Below, piece after piece: positions 16,870 through 26,340 of a stretch of DNA of 64,000 nucleotides (within the stretch, counting starts at the first letter, position 1; every line of letters starts with the position of its first letter). The position numbers were made by a program, and so were the translations under genes. This stretch comes from Oscillospiraceae bacterium (GTDB lineage Bacteria > Bacillota > Clostridia > Oscillospirales > CAG-272). The stretch covers positions 1 through 64,000 of the forward strand of contig SVSB01000003.1 in the NCBI GenBank assembly GCA_015064505.1, in the 5' to 3' direction. The notes under the pieces are model-generated. The model saw only the letters and a program-made list of their open reading frames with translations, did no database searches and was not told the DNA's origin.

Positions 16870-16979
16870 AAGCTCGTAAAGCACAATTTTTCAATGGATT
16901 TTTGTGTTTTTTTCACCCATTTACACAATTCGGCACTGCTTTTTAAAGCTTATTTTTCTTCAAAAATAGGAGAAATTAT

Positions 16980-19139
16980 ATGAAAAAAAGGAATAATCAC
17001 GGCATTTTGGTCAAAAAAACCGCTTGTATCGCACTTGCCTCTTCGATGCTTTTGCTTACCTGCGGATGCGGCGGCACCCCCTCCGTTACCACGGGGCCCG
17101 TTACGGACGTTCCCGTTACCCTTGACCCCAACGCGCCCGACCCCGCGTATCCCACGTCCGATTATAACGTAATATCAAAGGAAGACTATCTATCCCGCAC
17201 CACCGCAGGCTTTATTGCACAGCTGGTGGGCATGGTAAGCGGATACGAGTTTGCAACCCTTTCAAACGGCAGGTGCAGAGTTGCAATGCCCGACTCGTGG
17301 TTTGACTTCTGCAACGGCCCCTACGCCGGCAACACCACCTTTATGAAGCACGTTGACAAGCTCCGCAAAAATTCCGAAACGGGAATTACCGAAGTCTGGA
17401 TGGACGATGACTTCAGCGTTGACGTCTTTAACCAGTACAGTCTGGAGCAGTCCTATAAGACCTACGGCACCGTCAGTGCCAAGGTGGTAAGCGACGGCTG
17501 GATAGATTACGATATCTGGGATATGGGCGGCGGTCAGAAAAAGGTCGGCGCTTACGGACTTATAAACCGCAAGGGTTATCTGCCCCAATTTGCAGGCAAC
17601 ACCGAATACGGCAACTGGTACAGCTACAACACCGAAGCGTACCTCGCCACCGACACCATGGGAATGGCTGCGGCGGGAATGCCGGAGGTTGCCGCTTCTC
17701 TTGCAAAGACCTTCGGCCAGGTTACGGGCGACCGTGACAATCTCGGCTTTGCGCAGATGTTTGCCGCAATGGTTGCAATGGCGTATTTTGAAAGCGATAT
17801 AGACACTCTTATAAAGGAAAGCTCCAAGGTGTTCCCCGAGGGCTCTTGGCAGCTTGATCTTATCGACGAGCTTTACGCACTGCACGAAAAATATCCCGAC
17901 GACTGGCGCAAAGCATTCAAAGAACACGAAAACAAGTATTACGTTGAAGGCGATACCCGCAGCTCCAACACCACCATAAACTGCGGATTTATGATACTCG
18001 ACCTGCTTTACGGCGAGGGTGATTATATGAAGACCTGCCAGATCGCATCTCTTGCGGGATACGACTGCGAGAGCACCTGCGGAATTGCGCTGACGATACT
18101 CAGCGTTATGAAGGGAATGGACATTCTCCCCGAGGTTGCGAACGAAAGGATATGGCAAAACGGCGAAGGTGTGCTTGTGAACCGTCCTCTTGCCGAGATG
18201 GACGAGGGCGTTTATATGCACGCGGGCAAGCTTGAAGAGAGGATGAAGATCGTCGATATCGTTGATAAGTACGTCCGCAATTTTGAAAGCGTGCTTACCG
18301 AAAGAGGCGGTCACATAGACGATAAATACTATTACATCCCCGTGGAAAAGCTCGGAACTCCCGAGGGAATCACCATTAAAAACGCAGGCTTTGAAAGCGG
18401 CACGCTTGACGGCTTTACCGTAAAGGGCACGGCAGAGATCAGCCCCCTTGCAACGATGGGTCTGAAGGCTGCAAAGCTTACGGGCGACACGGAGCTTTAC
18501 ACCACCGTAAGCGGTCTTAAGGTGGGAAGCACCTACAAGCTTACCCTTTACGTTAATTCCACGGAAACCGCCTCCACATATATCTTTGCAAGAAAAGCGG
18601 GAGGCGAGGGCACCTGCGTTTCCGTACACAAAACTGCAGGCACGTCCGTATACGAAGCGCAGAAGTCCGTAAGACGCGAGCTTGTTTTTGAAGCAACGGC
18701 AGAGACCATGGAGATCGGAGTTATCTTCAAGCAGCTTGCAAGAACGGATTACGCGATCGTGGATCAGTTCCTGCTGAACCGCATAGAGGAAACTCCCGTC
18801 GGAACCGTAACCGTTAAAAATAAATCCGAAGACAACACATACAAGGACGTTATCAGCTTCGCGATCGAATCGGAGGTTGCGGGCGAGGTCTTCGTGAAGC
18901 TTAAATTCGCAAATACCACAAGTAATATCGTAAACGCAGACCTGACCCTTAACAGAAAAGCTTACCGAACTACTGCGTTCTATAAGACAGGAGCGGCTCC
19001 CGAGGGTCTTACGGGAAGCGATTTCCTGCTTATTCCCGTGGTACTTAAGAAGGGCAGTAATTCCCTTTCCGTCCAATTCAGCGGCAACAAGCTGGATATT
19101 TACGAAGCCACGGTAATAACCGTCGATGAAAGATGGTAA
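16980..19139 (+). CDS. ADP-ribosylglycohydrolase-like lipoprotein with C-terminal beta-sandwich
   Basis: 719 residues, AGGAG ribosome site. Basic N-terminus, hydrophobic stretch and a lipobox-like LLTCGC (Cys 28/30) indicate export and lipid anchoring. Residues about 65-440 follow the ADP-ribosylglycohydrolase (DraG/ADPRH) fold: LSRTTAGFIAQLVGMVSGYEF, acidic MDDDF at 141-145, TDTMGMAAAG, and the late metal-site segment LAGYDCESTCG at about 358-368 (GxDxDT in classical enzymes). Classical enzymes remove ADP-ribose from proteins in the cytosol; exported relatives in gut bacteria are of uncertain substrate. From about 460 on, ITIKNAGFESGTLDGFTVKG starts a CBM-like domain and more beta-rich sequence follows, suggesting a carbohydrate context. 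Transcribed with the next gene. Confidence 0.75.
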   Translation: MKKRNNHGILVKKTACIALASSMLLLTCGCGGTPSVTTGPVTDVPVTLDPNAPDPAYPTSDYNVISKEDYLSRTTAGFIAQLVGMVSGYEFATLSNGRCRVAMPDSWFDFCNGPYAGNTTFMKHVDKLRKNSETGITEVWMDDDFSVDVFNQYSLEQSYKTYGTVSAKVVSDGWIDYDIWDMGGGQKKVGAYGLINRKGYLPQFAGNTEYGNWYSYNTEAYLATDTMGMAAAGMPEVAASLAKTFGQVTGDRDNLGFAQMFAAMVAMAYFESDIDTLIKESSKVFPEGSWQLDLIDELYALHEKYPDDWRKAFKEHENKYYVEGDTRSSNTTINCGFMILDLLYGEGDYMKTCQIASLAGYDCESTCGIALTILSVMKGMDILPEVANERIWQNGEGVLVNRPLAEMDEGVYMHAGKLEERMKIVDIVDKYVRNFESVLTERGGHIDDKYYYIPVEKLGTPEGITIKNAGFESGTLDGFTVKGTAEISPLATMGLKAAKLTGDTELYTTVSGLKVGSTYKLTLYVNSTETASTYIFARKAGGEGTCVSVHKTAGTSVYEAQKSVRRELVFEATAETMEIGVIFKQLARTDYAIVDQFLLNRIEETPVGTVTVKNKSEDNTYKDVISFAIESEVAGEVFVKLKFANTTSNIVNADLTLNRKAYRTTAFYKTGAAPEGLTGSDFLLIPVVLKKGSNSLSVQFSGNKLDIYEATVITVDERW

Positions 19140-19159
19140 TATTAAGAAAGGATAAAGCT

Positions 19160-20656
19160 ATGAGAAACTACCGTATTATCGCCCTTTTACTTGCAGTTAT
19201 TTGCCTTTCCGGTTCTCTTGTTGCCTGCGGAGGTGCAGGCGGAGGAGAGACGACTCCCGCGGTTACAGACCCTGCAGACACCACCGTTCCCGAGGAAACG
19301 GAGCCTCCCGTAACCGAGGAAAGACCCGATCTTCCAGAGAATCTTGACTACGACGATTACGAATTTATGATCCTTTCCGCAGGTAACGTTGCTTACAAGG
19401 ATTTCGGATTCACCGAGGAGGCGGGTACCGTCGTTGAGGCGGCACAGCATCAGCGCCAGCTTATGGCCGAGGAAAAGCTTGGTATCGTTATCCACGAGGA
19501 CGTTCAGGTAAGTAAGTCCTACGGAAACGGCACGGGCTACAACAAGATCAGAAGCGCCGTGGTTGCAAACGAGCAGATCTACGATCTGGGCATTATTGCG
19601 GGCTACGACGTTACGGAGCTTGCAAGCGGCAACTATCTTTTCGATCTTAATTCCCTTCCCAACGTAAACACCCAGAAGTCCTGGTGGGACCAGAACGCCA
19701 ATAACGACCTTGCGGTAAACGGACTGCTGTTCTTTACAAACGGTGAGCTTTCCGGCGCCAGAGCAGAGGCAACCTTCGTTATTTACTATAACAAGGCAAT
19801 AGGAGAGACCAAGGGACTTACCGCCCCCTATCAGCTTGTTGAGGACGGCAAGTGGACCGTTGACGTGCTTGCGGAGATGGCACGCACCGTATCCGAGGAT
19901 CTGAACGGCGACGACGTTATCGACACGAGCGACCGCTTCGGTATCTACGTATGGAAGGACGCCATCCTTGGTATGATCGCAGCGGCAGGATCCAAGTGCG
20001 CTACCATTCAGGAGGACGGCACCATCGCCCTCACCCTTTATAACGATAACAGCCTTGCAATGTTTGAAAAGTTCACCTCTATCGCTTACGACAAGAACTA
20101 CGCTTGTCAGTATCAGAATTTTTCCGGCTTTGACGTTAAAAAGGCTTGGGTAAACGATCAGGCGCTCTTCTGGGCGACCTCCACTATCAACACCGCCCTT
20201 ATGCGCTCCATGGACTCCGATTTTGGTATTCTCCCCTTCCCCAAGCTCAGCGAGGAGCAGGACAGATACTACAGCACCATCGGTCCCTTCAACTCCCAGT
20301 TTATCTGCGCTCCCCTTATTCTTGACGATGAGGAACGCACGGGAGCCATCATAGAGACTCTTGCATATCTTGGCCAGACCACCCTCACACCCGCACTTTA
20401 CGAAAAGAATCTTAAGGGTATCTCCGTCCGCGATGAGGACAGCGCCGCAATGCTTGATATCATCTTTGATTCTTATATCTACGACGTTGGCTACTATTAC
20501 CAGATCGGTAATTACAACGAGAACATAATGAACGTTTTCCGTGCTTACGGCAATCACTTTACCTCCATGTACAATCAATTTGAGAGATCCGCAAACCTGA
20601 AGCTTAAGCTGGTAAATCAGAACTTTGCAGAGGTTCTTGACGATTGGAAGAAGTAA
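19160..20656 (+). CDS. Extracellular solute-binding lipoprotein (family 1 type), no permease nearby
   Basis: 498 residues from ATG 19160, AAGAAAGGAT upstream. Signal peptide and lipobox SGSLVAC, then an acidic Thr/Pro linker (TTPAVTDPADTTVPEETEPP) that spaces the domain from the membrane. The mature protein resembles carbohydrate-type binding proteins: motifs such as YDLGIIAGYDVTELASGNYLFDLNSLPNV, AEATFVIYYNKAIGE, DRFGIYVW and LPFPKLSEEQDRYYSTIGPFNS. No MalFG-type permease genes lie near, so it may share permeases encoded elsewhere or sense rather than import. Follows the ADP-ribosylglycohydrolase-like gene by 20 bases and is followed by a terminator. Confidence 0.85.
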   Translation: MRNYRIIALLLAVICLSGSLVACGGAGGGETTPAVTDPADTTVPEETEPPVTEERPDLPENLDYDDYEFMILSAGNVAYKDFGFTEEAGTVVEAAQHQRQLMAEEKLGIVIHEDVQVSKSYGNGTGYNKIRSAVVANEQIYDLGIIAGYDVTELASGNYLFDLNSLPNVNTQKSWWDQNANNDLAVNGLLFFTNGELSGARAEATFVIYYNKAIGETKGLTAPYQLVEDGKWTVDVLAEMARTVSEDLNGDDVIDTSDRFGIYVWKDAILGMIAAAGSKCATIQEDGTIALTLYNDNSLAMFEKFTSIAYDKNYACQYQNFSGFDVKKAWVNDQALFWATSTINTALMRSMDSDFGILPFPKLSEEQDRYYSTIGPFNSQFICAPLILDDEERTGAIIETLAYLGQTTLTPALYEKNLKGISVRDEDSAAMLDIIFDSYIYDVGYYYQIGNYNENIMNVFRAYGNHFTSMYNQFERSANLKLKLVNQNFAEVLDDWKK

Positions 20657-20682
20657 ATCCCTGAAACACCAATAAAAAAATC

Positions 20683-20730
20683 AGCAAACCGTGAAATATT
20701 CATAAAAATTTCACGGTTTGCTATTTTTTT
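20683..20730 (+). terminator. Terminator
   Basis: AGCAAACCGTGAAAT (20683-20697) pairs with ATTTCACGGTTTGCT (20708-20722), followed by ATTTTTTT. A -10-like TATAAT at 20747-20752, probably for the next gene, follows directly. Confidence 0.9.
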
Positions 20731-20791
20731 CTTCAAAATAATGGTATATAATATGTAGCATAAAATGGATAAGTGTTTATTTGGAGGCATA

Positions 20792-21514
20792 ATGGACGTT
20801 GAAAACGCGGTGATATCAACCGCCGAAACAGATATGGAAATGCGCAAAAAGCTTGAAGCCATAATAGACGAGGACGCGCTTAACTGGATATTCGAGAAGC
20901 GGGATTCCTTTCTTGATCTTATCTCCTATTACCGATGCGCCATGATGGAGGTGCAGACCAAGCTGAACGTGCTGAACGAGGAATACTCAATCCGCTTTGC
21001 GCGTAATCCCATAATGAGCATAAAAAGCCGAATAAAGACCATTGGCAGTATTCAAAATAAATTAAAGCGCAAAGGTCTTCCCTTTACTCTTGAATCCCTT
21101 CAGAACAATATATACGACGTGGCGGGTCTGAGAGTAATATGCGCGTTTACGGAGGACGTTTATTCCATTGCCGCGTCACTTCTCGCCCAGGATGACGTTA
21201 CCCTTATAGAAAAACGCGACTACATAGAAAATCCCAAGGCAAACGGCTATCGCAGTCTGCATCTTATTATCGAGGTTCCGATCTTCCTTGCCAGCGAAAA
21301 GCGCAAGATGAAGGTGGAGATACAGCTTCGCACCGTGGCAATGGACTGCTGGGCAAGTCTTGAGCATCAGCTCCGCTACAAGAAAAACAGAGAGTTTACC
21401 GAGGAAATGGCAAACGAGCTTATGCGCTGTGCAATTATAAGCGCTGAGCTTGACGAAAGAATGAATAATTTAAGGCGCACGGTGGACGCGCTCCCCGTTG
21501 CCGATGATAAATAA
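20792..21514 (+). CDS. Small alarmone synthetase, (p)ppGpp synthetase (RelQ/YjbM-like)
   Basis: 240 residues from ATG 20792 with TTTGGAGG upstream; an ATG at 20765 lacks a ribosome site. The RelA/SpoT synthetase domain covers about 45-200: SIKSRIKTIGSIQNKLKRKG, NIYDVAGLRVICAF, NPKANGYRSLHLII and the EIQLRT motif that binds the GDP/GTP acceptor. There is no hydrolase, TGS or ACT domain, as in RelQ/RelP-type small synthetases, which transfer pyrophosphate from ATP to GDP/GTP under envelope or nutrient stress. Stands alone before a MacB-like transporter gene 13 bases downstream, so co-transcription is likely. Confidence 0.93.
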   Translation: MDVENAVISTAETDMEMRKKLEAIIDEDALNWIFEKRDSFLDLISYYRCAMMEVQTKLNVLNEEYSIRFARNPIMSIKSRIKTIGSIQNKLKRKGLPFTLESLQNNIYDVAGLRVICAFTEDVYSIAASLLAQDDVTLIEKRDYIENPKANGYRSLHLIIEVPIFLASEKRKMKVEIQLRTVAMDCWASLEHQLRYKKNREFTEEMANELMRCAIISAELDERMNNLRRTVDALPVADDK

Positions 21515-21527
21515 CGAAAGGAAAAGT

Positions 21528-24527
21528 ATGCTTGAACTGAAAAACATCAAAAAGGAATACCCCGCAGGCAATGGCAAGGTAGAGGCTCTGCGCGGCGTAA
21601 GCCTTGCATTCCGCGACAGTGAGTTCGTGTCCATTCTCGGTCCCTCAGGTTGCGGAAAGACGACTATGCTCAACATCATCGGCGGACTTGACAAGTACAC
21701 AACGGGAGATCTTATTATTAACGGGCGCTCCACAAAGGACTTTAAGGACAGGGATTGGGACGGATACCGCAACCATTCCGTTGGTTTCGTATTCCAGAGC
21801 TACAATCTTATTCCCCATCAATCCGTACTGCAAAACGTGGAGCTTGCGCTTTCCCTCTCCGGCGTTTCCAAGGCGGAAAGAAAGAAGCGCGCAGTTGCCG
21901 CCCTTGAAAAAGTGGGACTTGGCGATCAGCTAAAGAAACGCCCCGGTGAAATGTCCGGCGGTCAGATGCAGCGCGTTGCCATTGCAAGAGCCATCGTAAA
22001 CGATCCCGATATTATTCTTGCGGATGAGCCCACGGGCGCTCTTGACAGCGAGACCAGCGTGCAGGTAATGGAGATACTGAAGGAGATATCAGCAGATCGC
22101 CTCGTTGTTATGGTAACTCATAACCCCGAGCTTGCGGAAAAATACTCCACCCGCATCGTTAGAATGCTTGACGGTGAGATAAAAAGCGACAGCGCTCCAA
22201 TTACAGATGAAGAACTGAAAAAGAGCGAAAAAGCCGAAGAGACCGCAAATAAGAAAAAGGAAAAGAAGCCTTCCCTTTCCTTCTTTACCTCCTTCGGTCT
22301 TTCCCTCAACAATCTGTTCACCAAGAAGGGACGCACCGCCCTTACCTCCTTTGCGGGAAGCATAGGCATCATCGGTATTGCGCTTATCTATGCCGTTTCC
22401 CAGGGTATGACCACCTATATCAACACGGTGCAGGAGGATACCCTTTCATCCTATCCCCTCACCCTTGAGGCACAGCACACGGATCTCGGTTCCCTTATGG
22501 AGTCTTTTATGAAGGCCGCAACGGCTTCCGGCGATCACGAGAAGGATGCGGTCTATCAAAAGACCGCTCTTTACGACCTTGTAAACGCCATGACCAGTAT
22601 GGAGACCAAGGAAAACGATCTTGGCGCCTTCAAGGCTTATCTTGAAAACAAGCTGAAATCCGAAAGCGAAGAAGATGCAAAGCTGAAGGAAGCCGTAAGC
22701 GGCGTTCAGTACACTTATAATACAGATCTTATCGTTTATACCGAAAGCCCCGATGGGGATATAATCCTCTCCGACTCCCAGGAGCTTATCCGCAAGATAC
22801 TTGCAAAATCCTTCAGCAGTATGGGTATGGCGGATATGACTGCCGTCTCCGCATCCCCCATGTCGTCAATGATGGGCGGAGGCGGAACCAGCTTTATTAT
22901 GTGGCAGGAGATGCTTACGGGTACGGACGGAAGCCTTATAAACCCCGTGCTTGAAAAGCAGTACGAGCTTGTATACGGCTCCTGGCCAAACGGCTACGAC
23001 GAGATCGTTCTTGTGCTTGACGAAAACAACGAGCTTGACGATATGACCCTTTACGCCCTCGGTCTTAAATCCGAGGCGGAGATCGACGAGATCGTTGAAG
23101 CGGCAATGAACCGCACGGAGCTTAAAAACGTGCAAAAGCATTGGAGCTATGAAGAGATCTGTGCAATGGAATTCTGCACGGTAATCGGCGCTGATTGCTA
23201 CAAATACGACGAAAAGACGGGTACCTATTCCGATCTGCGGGCAACGGAAGCGGGACTTCGTTATCTTTACGATAACGGGCTTAAGCTGAAGGTGGTCGGT
23301 ATAATCCGACCGAACGAGGACGCGGTATCCTCCATGCTTACCGGCTCCATCGGTTACACCAAGGCACTTACCGAGTATATCATCGAAAAAACGTCCGACG
23401 CACCCGCCGTGCTTTCACAGCTCAAGGACAAAGGCACGGATATCTTTACGGGTCTTCCCTTCCGCGATAACAGCGCTCTTTCCGCAGAAAAGAAGGCAGA
23501 CGACTTCAAAAACTACGTGTCTACCCTTTCCGAGCAGGAAAAAGCGGATGCGTATATCAGCATTATGTCCATCCCCTCCAAAGAACAGCTTGACGGAGCA
23601 GTTAGCGGTGCTATGCAAAGCATGACCCGCAAGGATATGGAAAGTGCTCTGCTGATGGGTCTTACGGAGCAAACGGGAATGAGCGAGAGCGAGCTTAGCG
23701 AATACGTTACCGAAATGACTGACGAGGATCTCACAGAGCTCTTTGAGCAGATCATTGCAGAGCAGGTAAAGGCGCAATTCGCCGCCGCCGCACAGGCACA
23801 GCTCAGCGCAATGCCCACGGTACAGCTTGCAATGGCTCTTGATATGGCAATTCCCACCTATACCGTTGAGCAGTGCGCAGAATATTACGACGCGGTACTG
23901 GAGTTCTCTCCCTCGTCATACGAAGTAAACGTGCGCAAGCTGGGTTACGTTGACGTCAACGTTCCTTCCTCCGTAAACCTCTTTGCATCCACCTTTGAGC
24001 AAAAGGACGATATTGAAGCCGCCATTGCCGATTATAACGACGGCGTTGAGGAAACCCAAAAAATAAGCTACACCGACTACGTGGGACTTATGATGTCCTC
24101 CGTTACCACCATTATAAACGCAATTACCTACGTGCTTATTGCCTTTGTGGCGGTCTCCCTTATCGTATCGTCTATTATGATAGGCGTTGTTACCCTTATC
24201 TCCGTTCAGGAAAGAACCAAGGAGATAGGAATCCTCCGCGCCATCGGAGCGTCCAAGAAGAACGTTTCCGGTATGTTCAACGCGGAAACGGTAATAATAG
24301 GCTTTACTTCGGGTCTTATCGGCGTGCTTACCACCTATCTGCTGTGCATACCCATAAATCTGATACTGCACCACCTTACGGGAATAAATAACTTAAGCGC
24401 ACAGCTTCCCATCCCTGTGGCCGCAATACTCGTTGCCATCAGCGTGCTTCTTACGCTCATAAGCGGTATAATTCCCTCCCGCAGTGCCGCAAAGAAGGAT
24501 CCCGTGGTGGCTCTCCGAACCGAATAA
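21528..24527 (+). CDS. MacB-type ABC transporter, ATPase fused to permease
   Basis: 999 residues from ATG 21528 (GAAAGGAAAAGT upstream). Residues 1-225 are a LolD/MacB ATPase: Walker A GPSGCGKTT, Q-loop VFQSYNLI, signature MSGGQMQR, Walker B IILADEPTGALD, VTHNPE. A lysine-rich linker leads to the first membrane helix at about 280-305. A large extracytoplasmic domain follows, to about 870. The last 120 residues are an FtsX domain with three helices and the conserved VQERTKEIGILRAIGASKKNV. Such exporters remove peptides or lipoproteins or transmit force to the envelope. The outside domain is longer than in classical MacB (about 650 residues overall) and contains low-complexity helical segments. 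Confidence 0.9.
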   Translation: MLELKNIKKEYPAGNGKVEALRGVSLAFRDSEFVSILGPSGCGKTTMLNIIGGLDKYTTGDLIINGRSTKDFKDRDWDGYRNHSVGFVFQSYNLIPHQSVLQNVELALSLSGVSKAERKKRAVAALEKVGLGDQLKKRPGEMSGGQMQRVAIARAIVNDPDIILADEPTGALDSETSVQVMEILKEISADRLVVMVTHNPELAEKYSTRIVRMLDGEIKSDSAPITDEELKKSEKAEETANKKKEKKPSLSFFTSFGLSLNNLFTKKGRTALTSFAGSIGIIGIALIYAVSQGMTTYINTVQEDTLSSYPLTLEAQHTDLGSLMESFMKAATASGDHEKDAVYQKTALYDLVNAMTSMETKENDLGAFKAYLENKLKSESEEDAKLKEAVSGVQYTYNTDLIVYTESPDGDIILSDSQELIRKILAKSFSSMGMADMTAVSASPMSSMMGGGGTSFIMWQEMLTGTDGSLINPVLEKQYELVYGSWPNGYDEIVLVLDENNELDDMTLYALGLKSEAEIDEIVEAAMNRTELKNVQKHWSYEEICAMEFCTVIGADCYKYDEKTGTYSDLRATEAGLRYLYDNGLKLKVVGIIRPNEDAVSSMLTGSIGYTKALTEYIIEKTSDAPAVLSQLKDKGTDIFTGLPFRDNSALSAEKKADDFKNYVSTLSEQEKADAYISIMSIPSKEQLDGAVSGAMQSMTRKDMESALLMGLTEQTGMSESELSEYVTEMTDEDLTELFEQIIAEQVKAQFAAAAQAQLSAMPTVQLAMALDMAIPTYTVEQCAEYYDAVLEFSPSSYEVNVRKLGYVDVNVPSSVNLFASTFEQKDDIEAAIADYNDGVEETQKISYTDYVGLMMSSVTTIINAITYVLIAFVAVSLIVSSIMIGVVTLISVQERTKEIGILRAIGASKKNVSGMFNAETVIIGFTSGLIGVLTTYLLCIPINLILHHLTGINNLSAQLPIPVAAILVAISVLLTLISGIIPSRSAAKKDPVVALRTE

Positions 24528-24536
24528 GAGGATCTT

Positions 24537-25472
24537 ATGACGAATATCAGTACTAAAAAGACATTGGATTTCGCACCCGTTTCCATTGAGCACAAGGAAG
24601 AGTACGACAAGCTGCTTTCAGAATGCGGCGAGGTGGGATGCGAGTTCTCCTTTGCAAATCTTTATCTGTGGGGAAGGCAGAGCATTGCCTTCCACTGCGG
24701 ATGTGCATTGCTTTTCTCTCAATTCAACAGAAAAAGCGTATATCCCTTCCCCGTTGGTAACGGCGATACCAAAGCCGCCATTGACGCGATAATCGACGAC
24801 GCGGAGGCAAGAGGCATTACCTGCCGCATAACCGGAATGACCGCAAAAAGAAAAGAGCTGCTTGAAGCGCTGTACCCCGGCAAATTTTCCTTTCATTGCG
24901 ATGAGGGCTCCTTTGACTACGTGTACGCGATCGACGATCTTGCGGACCTTGCGGGCAAAAAATACCACTCCAAGCGCAACCATTACAACCGCTTTGCGGA
25001 GATCTACGAGGGCTTTGCCGTTGAACCCATAACGGAAGGCAACGCAGAAAAGATCAAGCTCGCGGCGGAAAAATGGTACAAGGAGCGATTGGAGGCCGAC
25101 CCCAACGCGGATCTGGAGATGGAGAGAGTCGCTCTTATGCGGGCACTCAGGCATATGCACGCGCTTGAGATGGACGGCATTGCCCTTACCCTTGATGGGG
25201 AGGTTATGGCGTTCACCCTTGGAAGCTTTCTTTCCGAAAATACCTTTGACGTGCAATTTGAGAAGGCGCTTTCCGCTTATAACGGGGCTTACGCCGCAGT
25301 AAATTGCGAGTTTGCACGATACCTGCGTGATAAATACCCCTCGCTCCTGTATCTGGATCGCGAGGAGGATATGGGACTTGAGGGTCTGCGCAAGGCAAAA
25401 AAGAGCTATCACCCACACCATCAGATCGAAAAATGCTGGGCGCATTTAAAAAGCGAAGAGTACGAATATTAA
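24537..25472 (+). CDS. DUF2156 / GNAT-like acyltransferase-fold protein
   Basis: 311 residues, GAGGATCTT before the ATG, 9 bases after the MacB-like gene and probably in the same message. The sequence matches the DUF2156 family, related to the C-terminal aminoacyltransferase part of MprF: FSFANLYLWG, KKYHSKRNHYNRFAEIY (about 138-154), TLDGEVMAFTLGSFLSENTFDVQFEKA and YPSLLYLDREEDMGLEGLRKAKKSYHP at the end. No membrane segments. Family members probably use aminoacyl- or acyl-donors; the acceptor here is unknown. Confidence 0.82.
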   Translation: MTNISTKKTLDFAPVSIEHKEEYDKLLSECGEVGCEFSFANLYLWGRQSIAFHCGCALLFSQFNRKSVYPFPVGNGDTKAAIDAIIDDAEARGITCRITGMTAKRKELLEALYPGKFSFHCDEGSFDYVYAIDDLADLAGKKYHSKRNHYNRFAEIYEGFAVEPITEGNAEKIKLAAEKWYKERLEADPNADLEMERVALMRALRHMHALEMDGIALTLDGEVMAFTLGSFLSENTFDVQFEKALSAYNGAYAAVNCEFARYLRDKYPSLLYLDREEDMGLEGLRKAKKSYHPHHQIEKCWAHLKSEEYEY

Positions 25473-25477
25473 AAAAA

Positions 25478-25516
25478 CGGTCCCAAATGCCTTTGAGCGT
25501 TTGAGACCGATTTTTT
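25478..25516. terminator. Bidirectional terminator
   Basis: CGGTC..CAAATGC pairs imperfectly with GCGTTTG..GACCG, with an A-run before and T-run after, between converging genes. Confidence 0.7.
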
Positions 25517-25541
25517 GATTTTAAAGACCTTTCGAAGGCGC

Positions 25542-26330
25542 TTATTTATCGGTTTTTGGTACTATTGGATAAAGCTGAGCGGAGTTGCCCCCGTCAACCA
25601 CAAGTTCTGCGCCCGTGGTATTGCGGGCATGCGCCGCAAAATACCATACTGCGTCCGCAACGTCCCTGCCCGTGGCAACGTCGCCGAGAGGAGTATACCT
25701 GGAGGGAACGTTTTTGTAAAAATCGGGATTTTTCTCCCAACGGTCGGTTCTTATCATACCGGGAAGAACCGCGTTTACTCTGATGTTATACTTGCCCAGA
25801 TCAAGCGCCATTGCGCGCATCATACCAAGCTGTCCGCCCTTTGAAGCAGAATAAGCCACCCTGTCGGGAATAGCTCTGTACGCAGTATTGGAGTTTACGA
25901 AAACTATGTTTCCGCCGCCGTTATTCCTCATACGTCTGCCCGCGTGCTCGCAAAGGCAGTAATTCCAGACAACGTTTGTGTTCAAAACCCTGATAAAATC
26001 TGAAAGCGGATTTTCAAAGAGCTTGATGCCGAGCCCCTGATCCGCCGCGTTCAGCACGAGGGTTTCAACGAACAGGCCCTTTTTATCAATATCCTCGAAC
26101 ATTTTTATCACGGAGGTCTCGTCAACAGTACCGTCCTCGCAGATTGAACCAAGAGCATATCCCACCACCGTAACGCCCGGGAATGCGCTTTTGTATTCCT
26201 GCTCCTTGACGGCAACCTGATCGGACTTTCTGCCCGTAAATATTACGTTATATCCTTCTTCCGCAAACTTTTCCACAATATCGACTCCGGTGTTGATGCA
26301 AGCACCGGTGATTAAAGCCGCTTTTCTCAT
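25542..26330 (-). CDS. Short-chain dehydrogenase/reductase
   Basis: 262 residues. Cofactor motif TGACINTG (8-15), NAA (about 94-96), catalytic Ser 147 and Y160-S-A-S-K164, and a C-terminal PGMIRT. A classical SDR of the FabG-like group using NAD(P)H. It starts 10 bases after the stop of the sugar-acid dehydratase gene, so both are probably one message, and a role in oxidising or reducing a sugar acid is likely by context. Typical aldonate pathways pair such enzymes, but the substrate is not shown by the sequence. Confidence 0.9.
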   Translation of the reverse strand: MRKAALITGACINTGVDIVEKFAEEGYNVIFTGRKSDQVAVKEQEYKSAFPGVTVVGYALGSICEDGTVDETSVIKMFEDIDKKGLFVETLVLNAADQGLGIKLFENPLSDFIRVLNTNVVWNYCLCEHAGRRMRNNGGGNIVFVNSNTAYRAIPDRVAYSASKGGQLGMMRAMALDLGKYNIRVNAVLPGMIRTDRWEKNPDFYKNVPSRYTPLGDVATGRDVADAVWYFAAHARNTTGAELVVDGGNSAQLYPIVPKTDK

Positions 26331-26340
26331 TTCGTCCTCG

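Noticed and set aside
16980..16986. Unusual A-rich start of the ADP-ribosylglycohydrolase gene as a frameshift site
   Set aside because: The run of A after ATG encodes a normal lysine-rich signal-peptide start and the frame stays open to the stop.
17262..19076. Long open frame on the minus strand
   Set aside because: Antisense of the ADP-ribosylglycohydrolase-like gene; Cys/His/Val-rich, without ribosome site or family match. Same reasoning for long antisense frames at 29658-31094, 34150-35328, 26290-27603 and 7103-8002, which mirror biased codon use of the real genes.
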